A stretch of 64,000 nucleotides of DNA. Source: Metabacillus crassostreae (GTDB lineage: Bacteria; Bacillota; Bacilli; Bacillales; Bacillaceae). Position numbers and translations under genes: made by a program. Location: positions 682,001-746,000 of the forward strand of contig NZ_JAFBDU010000002.1 of assembly GCF_016908395.1 (NCBI RefSeq), written 5' to 3'. Shown here piece after piece: positions 1 to 7,064 of the stretch. Below the pieces are notes generated by a model. The model saw only the letters and a program-made list of their open reading frames with translations, was not told the origin of the DNA and searched no databases. How positions within the stretch are numbered: position 1 is the first letter of the stretch; every line of letters begins with the position of its first letter.

Positions 1-1
1 A

Positions 2-109
2 GATTGGAAGCAAGTTGCTTTTGTTGGATATACTTTATTTCATGAATATGTTGTTTATATACGATTTCCCCAGGTTTATTACTGGGAAGAAGCTAAAAAG
101 AAGCTATAA
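2..109 (+). CDS. 3' end of an unidentified protein gene, cut by the window edge
   Basis: One frame stays open from base 2 to a TAA at 107-109 and gives 35 residues ending WEEAKKKL. The other two plus-strand frames are interrupted, and the residue mix (aromatic, then a lysine-rich end) looks like a protein C-terminus. A hairpin plus T-run follows at once, as expected after a gene. The family cannot be recognised from this tail. Confidence 0.5.
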   Translation, partial: DWKQVAFVGYTLFHEYVVYIRFPQVYYWEEAKKKL

Positions 110-121
110 TTTAATTTTAAG

Positions 122-152
122 GGCTGACAGTTTTTATGTCGGTCTCTTTTTT
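122..152 (+). terminator. Intrinsic terminator of the cut-off gene
   Basis: GGCTGACA (122-129) pairs with TGTCGGTC (137-144) using two G-U pairs, followed by a T-rich run. It lies 13 bases after the stop codon at 109. Confidence 0.6.
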
Positions 153-279
153 ATTAACCCCATATTAAGATGCCTATAATTTTTATGACCATACAAATAT
201 TTTTTATTTTTCTCTAAATAAAGTATGATCTTAATAAGAAGTTTTTTCTGACACATAAATTGGTTTAGAGGTGAAATAA

Positions 280-900
280 ATGAAAGTTGCATTATTAGGG
301 GCTACAGGTCGGGTAGGTAATGAAATTTTATCTTTTCTTTTAAATGATAAATATGAGGTTTCAACTTTAACTCGTTCACCAGAAAAAATACATACTTCTT
401 CTCCATTTCTATCTGTAATAAAAGGAGATGCAAAAAATTACGAAGATATCCAAAATGTTATCGATGGTAGCGATCTTGTAATTAGTGCTTTAAACACTGA
501 CGGCAGTGATACTCTTTCAATCGCTACCCCACATCTTATAAAAGCGATGGAGAAAAAAGGTCACAATCGCATCATTACGATTGGAACAGCTGGGATTTTA
601 CAGTCACGAATAGAACCAGAAGTCTTTCGATTTCAATCAAGTGAATCCCGCAGAAAAACAACTAGAGCAGCCGAACAGCATTTAACAGCATTTCAGCAGC
701 TCAATGCCAGCTCACTAAATTGGACAATCGTCTGCCCAACATATCTACCAGATGGTAAATTAACAAAAAGATATCGCTATGAAGCTGATTTCCTACCTGA
801 AGCTGGAAGCGAAATCTCAGTACAAGATACTGCGCATTTTGCATTTAAACAAATAGAAAATCAGGAGTTTGTAAAAAAGCGAGTAGGTATTTGTTATTGA
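280..900 (+). CDS. NAD(P)H-binding (atypical SDR / NmrA-like) oxidoreductase
   Basis: A 206-residue soluble protein. The N-terminus MKVALLGATGRVGNEIL carries the Rossmann dinucleotide motif GxxGxxG (G7, G10, G13), followed by the beta-alpha pattern of the NAD(P)-binding domain of NmrA/YwnB-type proteins. The length is normal for single-domain atypical SDRs, which act as flavin reductases, epimerases or redox sensors. The start follows an AGAGGTGAAATAA ribosome site. It appears to be a single-gene unit: a terminator lies upstream and a tandem repeat downstream. The substrate cannot be told from sequence. Confidence 0.8.
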   Translation: MKVALLGATGRVGNEILSFLLNDKYEVSTLTRSPEKIHTSSPFLSVIKGDAKNYEDIQNVIDGSDLVISALNTDGSDTLSIATPHLIKAMEKKGHNRIITIGTAGILQSRIEPEVFRFQSSESRRKTTRAAEQHLTAFQQLNASSLNWTIVCPTYLPDGKLTKRYRYEADFLPEAGSEISVQDTAHFAFKQIENQEFVKKRVGICY

Positions 901-1011
901 TTTTTGAGCAATCTTTCGCATGATTGAAGTCCTTTTCTCTCGTTTATTTATTTACTAGAGCTCATTATTTGCTCGATGTTGCCCTTTACATACATTCATC
1001 CACTGGCTTAT

Positions 1012-1240
1012 GTCATAGAGCTCATAAAGGACATAAGCGAGAGGTAAGCCTGAGTATATGGTTGTCATAAAGCTGATGAAGGACATGAGCGAGAGGTAAG
1101 CCTGAGTATATGGTTGTCATAAAGCCGATGAAGGACATGAGCGAGAGGTAAGCTCGAGGAAATGGTCGTCATAGAGCTGATGAAGGACTTGACTGGTAAG
1201 CCCGATGAAATGGTCGTCATAGAGCTGATGAAGGACATGA
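1012..1240. repeat. 52-bp tandem repeat array, about 4.5 copies
   Basis: Units begin with GTCATARAGC at 1012, 1064, 1116, 1168 (then a 48-bp unit) and 1216, and contain GATGAAGGACATGAGCGAG and GGTAAGC. Units two and three are nearly identical. The array lies in the 600-bp gene-free stretch 901-1499. Open frames inside it simply read the repeat and have no ribosome binding site, so it is not annotated as coding. Confidence 0.85.
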
Positions 1241-1434
1241 GTACCAATTTTATTAAAAGTTATTTTTGTACATTCATAAATAATCAAAATTGGACATCGT
1301 TAGCTTGGCATTTACACTTAGGTCTTCATCCACTCAATGATGACCTTTCACTCACCTATTCGCCTTACTTATAGCGACTCAAAAAAGATAACTTCACATT
1401 TTAAATATGATTTCCCACCATTAATAGCTTAAAA

Positions 1435-1469
1435 AAAGAGGTGAAATCCTAGTTGGATTTCACCTCTTT
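1435..1469. terminator. Strong hairpin terminator after the ybjQ-like gene
   Basis: AAAGAGGTGAAATC (1435-1448) pairs perfectly with GATTTCACCTCTTT (1456-1469). The A-run on its left side gives a T-tract on the minus strand, so it ends the leftward transcript of the ybjQ-like gene. Confidence 0.8.
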
Positions 1470-1499
1470 CTTCAACATACATCTCAACAATCACATCGA

Positions 1500-1823
1500 T
1501 CATTCTTCTATTGTAACAGCTGTACCATAAGCAATTATTTCTGATGCATTTTGCATAACAGCAGACGATTCTAATCTCATACAAACAATTGCATTTGCAC
1601 CTTTTGCCTTTGCATCATCAACCATTCGACCAATTGCTTTTTGTCTAGCTTCTTCCATCATTTCTGTGTATTCCTTTAATTCTCCACCGACAATGGTTTT
1701 TAACCCAGCCATTATATCTTTACCTATATGTTTTGATTGAACTGTGCTTCCTCTAACAAACCCCTTATATTCTTTTGTTACTTTACCTGGTACTGTTTCA
1801 GTAGTTACGATAATCACTTTCAT
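1500..1823 (-). CDS. YbjQ/UPF0145 family heavy-metal-binding-domain protein
   Basis: A 107-residue protein. MKVIIVTTETVPG at the N-terminus, then K-G-x-V-R-G, EMMEEARQKAIGRM and A-x-x-x-G-A-N-A-I-V, are the conserved blocks of the YbjQ family (Pfam 'putative heavy-metal-binding'), which is thought to form a pentameric ring. The molecular role is unknown. An open frame continues 31 codons upstream, but GGAGG sits just before the double ATG at 1826/1823, so 1823 is chosen. The 5' end overlaps the upstream membrane-protein gene by about 26 bases, which suggests translational coupling. Confidence 0.8.
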   Translation of the reverse strand: MKVIIVTTETVPGKVTKEYKGFVRGSTVQSKHIGKDIMAGLKTIVGGELKEYTEMMEEARQKAIGRMVDDAKAKGANAIVCMRLESSAVMQNASEIIAYGTAVTIEE

Positions 1824-2001
1824 CATCCTCCTTTTTTTCATCCAGCCTAAGCTTAATAAATGCAACAAGTAAGACAGCCAATGATAGGAAATAAACAAGA
1901 AACAATCCAATTGCAATAGTTATATTAATAAACAAAAATATAATGCCAATAATCTGGGTGAAGACTGCAGTAATCATACTTATGTATTTTACTTTTTCCA
2001 T
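1798..2001 (-). CDS. Small two-helix membrane protein, co-transcribed with the ybjQ-like gene
   Basis: A 67-residue protein with two hydrophobic helices (around residues 7-25 and 28-48) and a charged C-terminal tail (LDEKKEDDESDYRNY). ATG codons exist at 2007 and 2001; AAAGGAAG is better spaced for 2001. Its end overlaps the ybjQ-like gene, so both probably form one operon. The family is not recognised. It could help place the YbjQ-like protein at the membrane, but that is inference from linkage only. Confidence 0.55.
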   Translation of the reverse strand: MEKVKYISMITAVFTQIIGIIFLFINITIAIGLFLVYFLSLAVLLVAFIKLRLDEKKEDDESDYRNY

Positions 2002-2207
2002 CTTCATCTTCCTTTCTTAACACTACTTTAACTATACCTTTATTTAGCAAATTATTGAATTTTTTTTATTATTTTATTAACTACTTTTTTATACAATCAA
2101 CTAGGACTTTTTTATCATTTTATTTTGTAAGTGTTTTTATTTTATGAAGTAGAGGTATTTAACGACTAACAACAAATTACAGAAACTTTAAAATGGAGGT
2201 TTTTGAA

Positions 2208-2525
2208 ATGAACAAGCAATTATCTTTTAACTTGCAAATAGAAAATCAATTACGTATAGATCAAGTTATTAAAATCAATCAGCTCGCCAAATCATATAAC
2301 GGTAAAATTTATTTACTAACTAAAAATAAAAGTGAAATAAACGCTGGTAGTCTCCCAACTTTAATTACATACCTTTTAACAGTAAAAAGTGGACAGGTCC
2401 TTAATGTAGTAATTGATGGTCCCTATCCTCAGCTTAAATTAAATGACTTAAGACAGATTTGTTCTTCAACAGTTATAAAGAAAAGTCAGAAGGTGTTACA
2501 GCCAGCATTGAAAATGAAAATTTAA
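2208..2525 (+). CDS. HPr-like domain protein lacking the phosphorylatable histidine
   Basis: A 105-residue protein. The middle part (LRIDQVIKINQLAKSYNGKIYL ... GSLPTLITYLLTVKSGQ ... VVIDG) follows the strand-helix order of the PTS phosphocarrier HPr. The active-site loop that reads GLHARPA in HPr is here QLRIDQV, so the phosphorylatable His is absent. A serine sits about where HPr has Ser46 (GSLPTL versus KSIMG). The true start is at 2208, because GGAGG lies inside the frame after the earlier ATG at 2193. If the fold is right, this would be a regulatory or scaffold homologue rather than a phosphocarrier. Similarity is weak and only motif-based. Confidence 0.55.
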   Translation: MNKQLSFNLQIENQLRIDQVIKINQLAKSYNGKIYLLTKNKSEINAGSLPTLITYLLTVKSGQVLNVVIDGPYPQLKLNDLRQICSSTVIKKSQKVLQPALKMKI

Positions 2526-2566
2526 ATTAGTTTGTCTAATACCTATTTACAAGGTGGTGAGATTTA

Positions 2567-2638
2567 ATGTTACGAACGATTTTTATGATTGTCGGTGCCA
2601 TTGTCGTAATTAGCTTTTTAATTGGTTTAATCTTTTAA
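2567..2638 (+). CDS. 23-residue hydrophobic membrane peptide
   Basis: A clear ribosome site (AAGGTGGTGAG) precedes ATG at 2567. The short frame encodes MLRTIFMIVGAIVVISFLIG and three more residues, essentially one transmembrane helix with a single N-terminal arginine. It lies between the HPr-like gene and the universal stress gene. Short hydrophobic peptides of this type are common and often missed in bacilli. Function unknown. Confidence 0.5.
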   Translation: MLRTIFMIVGAIVVISFLIGLIF

Positions 2639-2710
2639 CATCAAATTCAATGATTAGATTTATGGATATAGGGAAATTAACTAGTATCCCATAAGAAAGG
2701 ATGATAGAAC

Positions 2711-3223
2711 TTGAAAAAATTTCAACATTTAGTTGTTGCATATGATGGAACTGACGATAGTAGAGAAGCACTAGACCTTGGAATTGATATGAGCAAACAA
2801 TTACAATCATCTCTTTCGGTTGTTAACATTCAAAAAGAAACAACTTTTACTGAAGTGACAAACAGTGACAGATCTGGCGTGCTCCCACCTTCTAGTACAC
2901 CTCCAGTTGGTGGCTTGAATCATTATCCAGTTGTACCAGTTCCAATAGAAGAACCAGATACGAGAGAACGTGAGTATTCAGAAAAAGAAGCAGCTTTAAA
3001 AAGTGAAGCACAGCGAATATTAGATGATCATAATGTTGATGGAGAAGTTAAGGTGGCATATGGTGAACCTTCAGATGAAATCGTCAATTATGCTAAAAAC
3101 AATGATGGCGATTTGATTATCATCGGCAGTAGAGACATAAGTGGATTGAAGCGACTTATATTCGGTAGTGTAAGTGAAAAAGTATCCCACAGTTCAACAA
3201 TTCCCGTGTTAATTGCTAAATGA
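2711..3223 (+). CDS. Universal stress protein (UspA family) with an extended loop
   Basis: A 170-residue UspA-fold protein. The N-terminal FQHLVVAYDGTDDSREALDLG is the first strand and ATP-contacting Asp region. The C-terminal GSRDISGLKRLIFGSVSEK corresponds to the ATP motif G-x2-G-x9-G-S, but the second glycine is Asp, so nucleotide binding may be altered. About 35 extra residues rich in Pro and acids (roughly 50-90) sit between strand 2 and helix 2. The start is TTG at 2711 after GAAAGGATG; no nearer ATG fits. It is followed directly by a terminator. A role in stress survival is family knowledge. Confidence 0.85.
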   Translation: MKKFQHLVVAYDGTDDSREALDLGIDMSKQLQSSLSVVNIQKETTFTEVTNSDRSGVLPPSSTPPVGGLNHYPVVPVPIEEPDTREREYSEKEAALKSEAQRILDDHNVDGEVKVAYGEPSDEIVNYAKNNDGDLIIIGSRDISGLKRLIFGSVSEKVSHSSTIPVLIAK

Positions 3224-3253
3224 AGTAGAGACTAAAATCTCTGCTTCTTTTTT
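3222..3253 (+). terminator. Terminator of the universal stress gene
   Basis: GAAGTAGAGA pairs with TCTCTGCTTC (one mismatch), followed by TTTTTT. It overlaps the stop codon. Confidence 0.75.
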
Positions 3254-3419
3254 ATTGTAGGCATTAAAATAATCTTTTTCTTAAATAATAGAATCAAATT
3301 CTATAGCAACAATATTTAGAAAAAAACATCTATTTACAGAATCCCCTAAAAATATCTAAAAATCAACCGATATACCTAGTAAAGACAATAAAGAATACTT
3401 GGGTAAAGGGGATTAATAT

Positions 3420-4730
3420 ATGGGGATTCTTCCATTTAAAAAGGATAAAAAGATCGCAGCTTCTACTTTAGAGAATAATAATAGTGAGCTAATGTCACAG
3501 GTTTCATTAAGAATTAGTGAACAAGAACTACGTAAACAATTAGATATGACAGGATTAACAAAGGATGATCTTTATCTAGCACTTACGTTAAAGCCTTATA
3601 TCCAAGAAAATATTGATCATATTGTAACTGCTTTTTATTCTTCATTTGAAGCTAATGAAGGTCTAATAGAAATAATAAATAATTATAGCTCCGTCGATAA
3701 ATTAAAAGGCACTCTTAAAGAGCATATTTTAAAGATATTTAATGGTCGTTTAGATGATGAAGACGTGATTCGTATGAGAAGGATTGCTCACATACATGTA
3801 AAAATAGGTCTTGAAGCAAAATGGTATATGGCCGCATTTCAACAGCTTTTCGCTTCAGTTATTAATACAGTTGAATCTAAGCTTGCAACGAAGGAAGATG
3901 TGATTTCTACTGTTCACAGCTTAAGTAAATTATTTAACTTTGAGCAACAAATTGTATTAGAAGCCTATGATAATGAGTATGCGAAACTTCAAGCTGAAAT
4001 TGATTCACAAAAGGAACAAATTCGTACAAATGTTAATGCACTAGCTGAACAGCTTGCTGATTCTAGTGAAGAAACTAATGCATTTATTCAAGAAATTCTT
4101 GCTCAATCAAAGGAAATTGCATCCTATTCAATTGATCGTTTTGAAGTTGCAGCAACAGCTGAGGGGCAAGCACATAATGGTAAAAAAGATTTAGAAAAAC
4201 AAAATGAATTAATGACATTCATTGAAAAAAGTACAGAAGACATCATTCAGCAAATGAAATCCTTAGAGCAAACATCTGAAAAAATAAATAATGTAGTTGG
4301 AATCGTTACATCAATTGCCGAACAAACAAACTTATTAGCATTAAATGCTGCAATTGAATCTGCACGTGCTGGTGAATATGGTAAAGGATTTGCTGTTGTT
4401 GCAAGTGAGGTTAGGAAGCTTGCTGAAGAAACAAAGAATTCAGTACAGGGTGTATCAAGCTTAATTACAAATATTCATACTCAAATAGATAGCATGTCAA
4501 GCTCTATAAACAATGTTGCTGACCTTACAACGAAAGGCACAACACAAATGAATGAAATGAATTCATTCTTTGATTCAATTGTTGAAATTATGAACAATAA
4601 TAAACAACAAAGTGAGCAAGCAAAAACAGATTTAACAAACTTCACTAATATCATTAATGATGTATCAAACTCTATCTCTCAAATAGCTAATACTTCTGAT
4701 AGCTTAAAGCAAATGGCTAAAACAATGTAA
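3420..4730 (+). CDS. hemAT: HemAT haem-based aerotaxis transducer (globin-coupled sensor)
   Basis: A soluble 436-residue chemoreceptor, close to the 432 residues of B. subtilis HemAT. Residues about 35-190 are the sensor globin: H126 in the [15 protein letters not shown] stretch matches the proximal haem histidine, and Y73 lies at the distal-pocket tyrosine position. Residues about 200-436 form the methyl-accepting signalling domain, with the conserved hairpin tip [20 protein letters not shown] around 301-320. No transmembrane helix is present, as in HemAT. It senses oxygen and signals through CheW/CheA, which are not in this window. The start at 3420 follows a GGGG-rich site. Confidence 0.93.
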   Translation: MGILPFKKDKKIAASTLENNNSELMSQVSLRISEQELRKQLDMTGLTKDDLYLALTLKPYIQENIDHIVTAFYSSFEANEGLIEIINNYSSVDKLKGTLKEHILKIFNGRLDDEDVIRMRRIAHIHVKIGLEAKWYMAAFQQLFASVINTVESKLATKEDVISTVHSLSKLFNFEQQIVLEAYDNEYAKLQAEIDSQKEQIRTNVNALAEQLADSSEETNAFIQEILAQSKEIASYSIDRFEVAATAEGQAHNGKKDLEKQNELMTFIEKSTEDIIQQMKSLEQTSEKINNVVGIVTSIAEQTNLLALNAAIESARAGEYGKGFAVVASEVRKLAEETKNSVQGVSSLITNIHTQIDSMSSSINNVADLTTKGTTQMNEMNSFFDSIVEIMNNNKQQSEQAKTDLTNFTNIINDVSNSISQIANTSDSLKQMAKTM

Positions 4731-4778
4731 TTTTTTAGGCTATTTAGGATTTGAAAAGGTAAATTCCAATAAGCTTTT

Positions 4779-4814
4779 GCGTGAATTCACATATGAATTC
4801 ACGCTTTTTATTTT
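4779..4814. terminator. Perfect 11-bp stem terminator after hemAT
   Basis: GCGTGAATTCA (4779-4789) pairs with TGAATTCACGC (4794-4804) around a 4-base loop, followed by TTTTTATTTTT. Confidence 0.85.
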
Positions 4815-4875
4815 TGGTGAATAAGTAGTATTCTTAAGATTTTTTATTACATATCTAAGAAAAAGGAGCGATTAA

Positions 4876-5049
4876 ATGTTCGTGAAGAATACTTACACTG
4901 TCAAAAATAACCTTGTTTTAAATTGTTACATACTTAAAGGAACACTTTCAATTATATTAGTTCTTCGTTTTTATTTTATAATTTTCAAAATAATTGGTAT
5001 ATTAAAAAACCAATATACTTCTAAAATTCATGAAATTGCCATACATTAA
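4876..5049 (+). CDS. Possible 57-residue small protein (weak)
   Basis: A frame of 57 codons begins at ATG 4876, eight bases after AAAAAGGAG. It has a central hydrophobic stretch (SIILVLRFYFIIFKIIGIL) with basic ends. It lies in the otherwise empty 334 bases between the hemAT terminator and the antiporter gene. The good ribosome site is its main support; very low GC makes chance frames likely. No family recognised. Confidence 0.3.
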   Translation: MFVKNTYTVKNNLVLNCYILKGTLSIILVLRFYFIIFKIIGILKNQYTSKIHEIAIH

Positions 5050-5138
5050 ATAATGTAATTGACTTAATTTATTAGATTGATATAATACTTTTATACAAGA
5101 AAGCAAAAAAGCGTTGAAGCTATAAAGGAGTATCCATC

Positions 5139-6509
5139 ATGAATCAACACAAGAGATTATTTAACTTTAAAGAGGCTATTTTTATTTTATTTTTAATTTT
5201 AGGTATTATTTATACAAGCTTATTTATCTGGAAAACAGAGCCACATATTTCATTACTTATTTGTTTAGTTGTTGTTGGTTTTTTAGCTTTACTAAAAGGT
5301 TATAAGTGGAAAGAACTAGAAGTAGGGCTTGTAAAAGGAATTCAAAATGGTGTCCAGCCTATACTTGTTCTCTCTTTAATTGGTATTTTAATTGGGGCAT
5401 GGATGAGCAGTGGAACCATACCAACTGTAATGGCATATGCCTTAACTATTATTAATCCTAATTATCTTTTAATTACTTCATTATTTTCTTGCATGATCAT
5501 CTCAAGTCTTGTTGGTAGTTCCTTTACCACTGTAAGTACTGTTGGAGTTGCCTTAATGGGAGCAGGAATGGCACTCGGCTTGCCAATAGAATGGGTTGCA
5601 GGTGCAGTAATTTCTGGTGCTTGCTTTGGTGATAAAATGTCGCCAATGTCAGACACAACGAATTTTGCGTCAGGTGTTTCGTCTGTAAAATTATTTACCC
5701 ATATTCGTCATATGACCCACACAACAATTCCAAGTATTATCATTACAACCTTGATTTTTTTCATTCTCGGACGATTAGCAGTAATTGACACTGCTTCAAT
5801 GGATGAGACTACAAATATGGTAAATTTAATAAAAGAACATGTATCCATTAGTAGTATTACATTATTATCCCCTATCTTAGTAATTATTCTAGCTATTAAA
5901 AAGGTGCCGGTTATTCCTGCATTAGTTGTTGGTGTTTTAACTGGCGGGATGACAGCCATTGGTTTCCAAGGGGTTGATTTCGGTGAATTCCTTCAAGTTC
6001 TCCAAAATGGTACTGCATTTCCTATCGATCATCAAGTTGTTAGCAATATGTTAAATCGCGGTGGTTTACAATCGATGATGTGGTCTATTTCCCTTATCTT
6101 GATTGCATTTGCATTTGGAGGTCTTTTAGATTCGTTAAAAATCATTTCTACCTTATTAAATGGAATCATAGATAAAATTAAAACCAAAGGACAGCTTATC
6201 TCCTCTACTGCTGCTTCTTCTGTTGGTGTAAATCTACTAACTGGTGAACAATATTTATCCATTCTAATTCCTGGTCAATCGTTTAAAGACTTATATGACA
6301 AATTAGAAATTGATCGGAAATATATGTCTCGTACATTAGAGGATGCTGGAACTTTAATTAACCCTTTAATTCCATGGGGTGTTAGTGGTGCTTTCTTTGC
6401 TCAAACTCTTGGCGTACCAGTTGTAGAGTTTCTACCTTTTGCCTTTTTCTTATATCTATCTTTTTTCTTTACACTTGGATTTGGATTTAAAACAAAAAAC
6501 CGGGCTTAA
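5139..6509 (+). CDS. nhaC: NhaC-family Na+/H+ antiporter
   Basis: A 456-residue membrane protein with about 12 hydrophobic helices. The signature GDKMSPMSDTTNFASG (about residues 165-180) is the conserved substrate-site motif of the NhaC family, to which B. subtilis NhaC and the malate/lactate antiporter MleN both belong. It exchanges Na+ for H+ across the cytoplasmic membrane; an organic-acid exchange of the MleN type cannot be ruled out. AAAGGAG lies 9 bases before the ATG. It is a single-gene unit with a terminator overlapping the stop codon. Confidence 0.85.
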   Translation: MNQHKRLFNFKEAIFILFLILGIIYTSLFIWKTEPHISLLICLVVVGFLALLKGYKWKELEVGLVKGIQNGVQPILVLSLIGILIGAWMSSGTIPTVMAYALTIINPNYLLITSLFSCMIISSLVGSSFTTVSTVGVALMGAGMALGLPIEWVAGAVISGACFGDKMSPMSDTTNFASGVSSVKLFTHIRHMTHTTIPSIIITTLIFFILGRLAVIDTASMDETTNMVNLIKEHVSISSITLLSPILVIILAIKKVPVIPALVVGVLTGGMTAIGFQGVDFGEFLQVLQNGTAFPIDHQVVSNMLNRGGLQSMMWSISLILIAFAFGGLLDSLKIISTLLNGIIDKIKTKGQLISSTAASSVGVNLLTGEQYLSILIPGQSFKDLYDKLEIDRKYMSRTLEDAGTLINPLIPWGVSGAFFAQTLGVPVVEFLPFAFFLYLSFFFTLGFGFKTKNRA

Positions 6510-6522
6510 AGCTTGGTTTTTT
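6499..6522 (+). terminator. Terminator overlapping the antiporter stop codon
   Basis: ACCGGGCTT pairs with AAGCTTGGT (two G-U pairs), followed by eight T. Confidence 0.7.
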
Positions 6523-6720
6523 TTCATTGAAAACTTTTTACTTAGTCAGGTTTTCCTAAAGACTCTATTACTTTCTTTCATTGTTCCATCAAAAAAATCC
6601 TTATGATGCACTTCTCCATTATTCTATCAATCACGATAATTTTCGACATTTAGAAAGTATTTGTTGATAAATTTACCAAGGTGCTTTATTATGTAATATA
6701 GAAGAATAATTCACTATATA

Positions 6721-6760
6721 TTGACGGATATACCAAAAAAATAACTATATATTGTATAAA
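6721..6760 (+). promoter_or_regulatory. Candidate sigma-A promoter of the riboswitch transcript
   Basis: TTGACG at 6721-6726 and TATATA at 6746-6751 are separated by 19 bases, just before the cobalamin riboswitch. A TATAAA at 6755-6760 is an alternative -10 element. Spacing is not ideal. Confidence 0.4.
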
Positions 6761-6764
6761 CTGA

Positions 6765-6925
6765 GTTTTAGGCGCCTATGAGGCTGAAATGGGAATCTGG
6801 TGAAAATCCAGAGCTGTCCCCGCAACTGTAAATGTGACGAACTGAGAAAACCACTGTACATATGTATGGGAAGGACTCAAAGTAGGATGAGCATAAGTCA
6901 GGAGACCTACCTACTACTTATGAAT
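6765..6925 (+). promoter_or_regulatory. Cobalamin (AdoCbl) riboswitch upstream of the class I ribonucleotide reductase genes
   Basis: The 5' part has GGGAATCTGGTGAAAATCCA (6791-6810) and the B12-box core GAGCTGTCCCCGCAACTGTA (6811-6830). The 3' part has AAGTCAGGAGACCTACC (6895-6911), which closes the aptamer. These are the conserved blocks of the cobalamin riboswitch in the right order and spacing. After it, 6945-7020 can form further stems (for example GGGTA/TACCC), a likely expression platform that controls the gene starting at 7065. In this class binding of adenosylcobalamin normally switches the gene off. Confidence 0.93.
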
Positions 6926-7064
6926 GTTTCAATTTCTTCGGGGACTGAGAGGATGGGACGATAGTAAGTAACTATGGGTATGTCTACCCTTCTCTTCCTT
7001 ATCTGTCGTTTTATCTTGTCTGTCCTTAAAAGAAAGATTAATACGAACTGATGGAGGAATACTA

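Noticed and set aside
1065-1374. Frames of 60 and 70 codons over the 52-bp repeat
   Set aside because: Products are repeats of the same peptide (MVVIELMKD) caused by the DNA repeat; no ribosome site.
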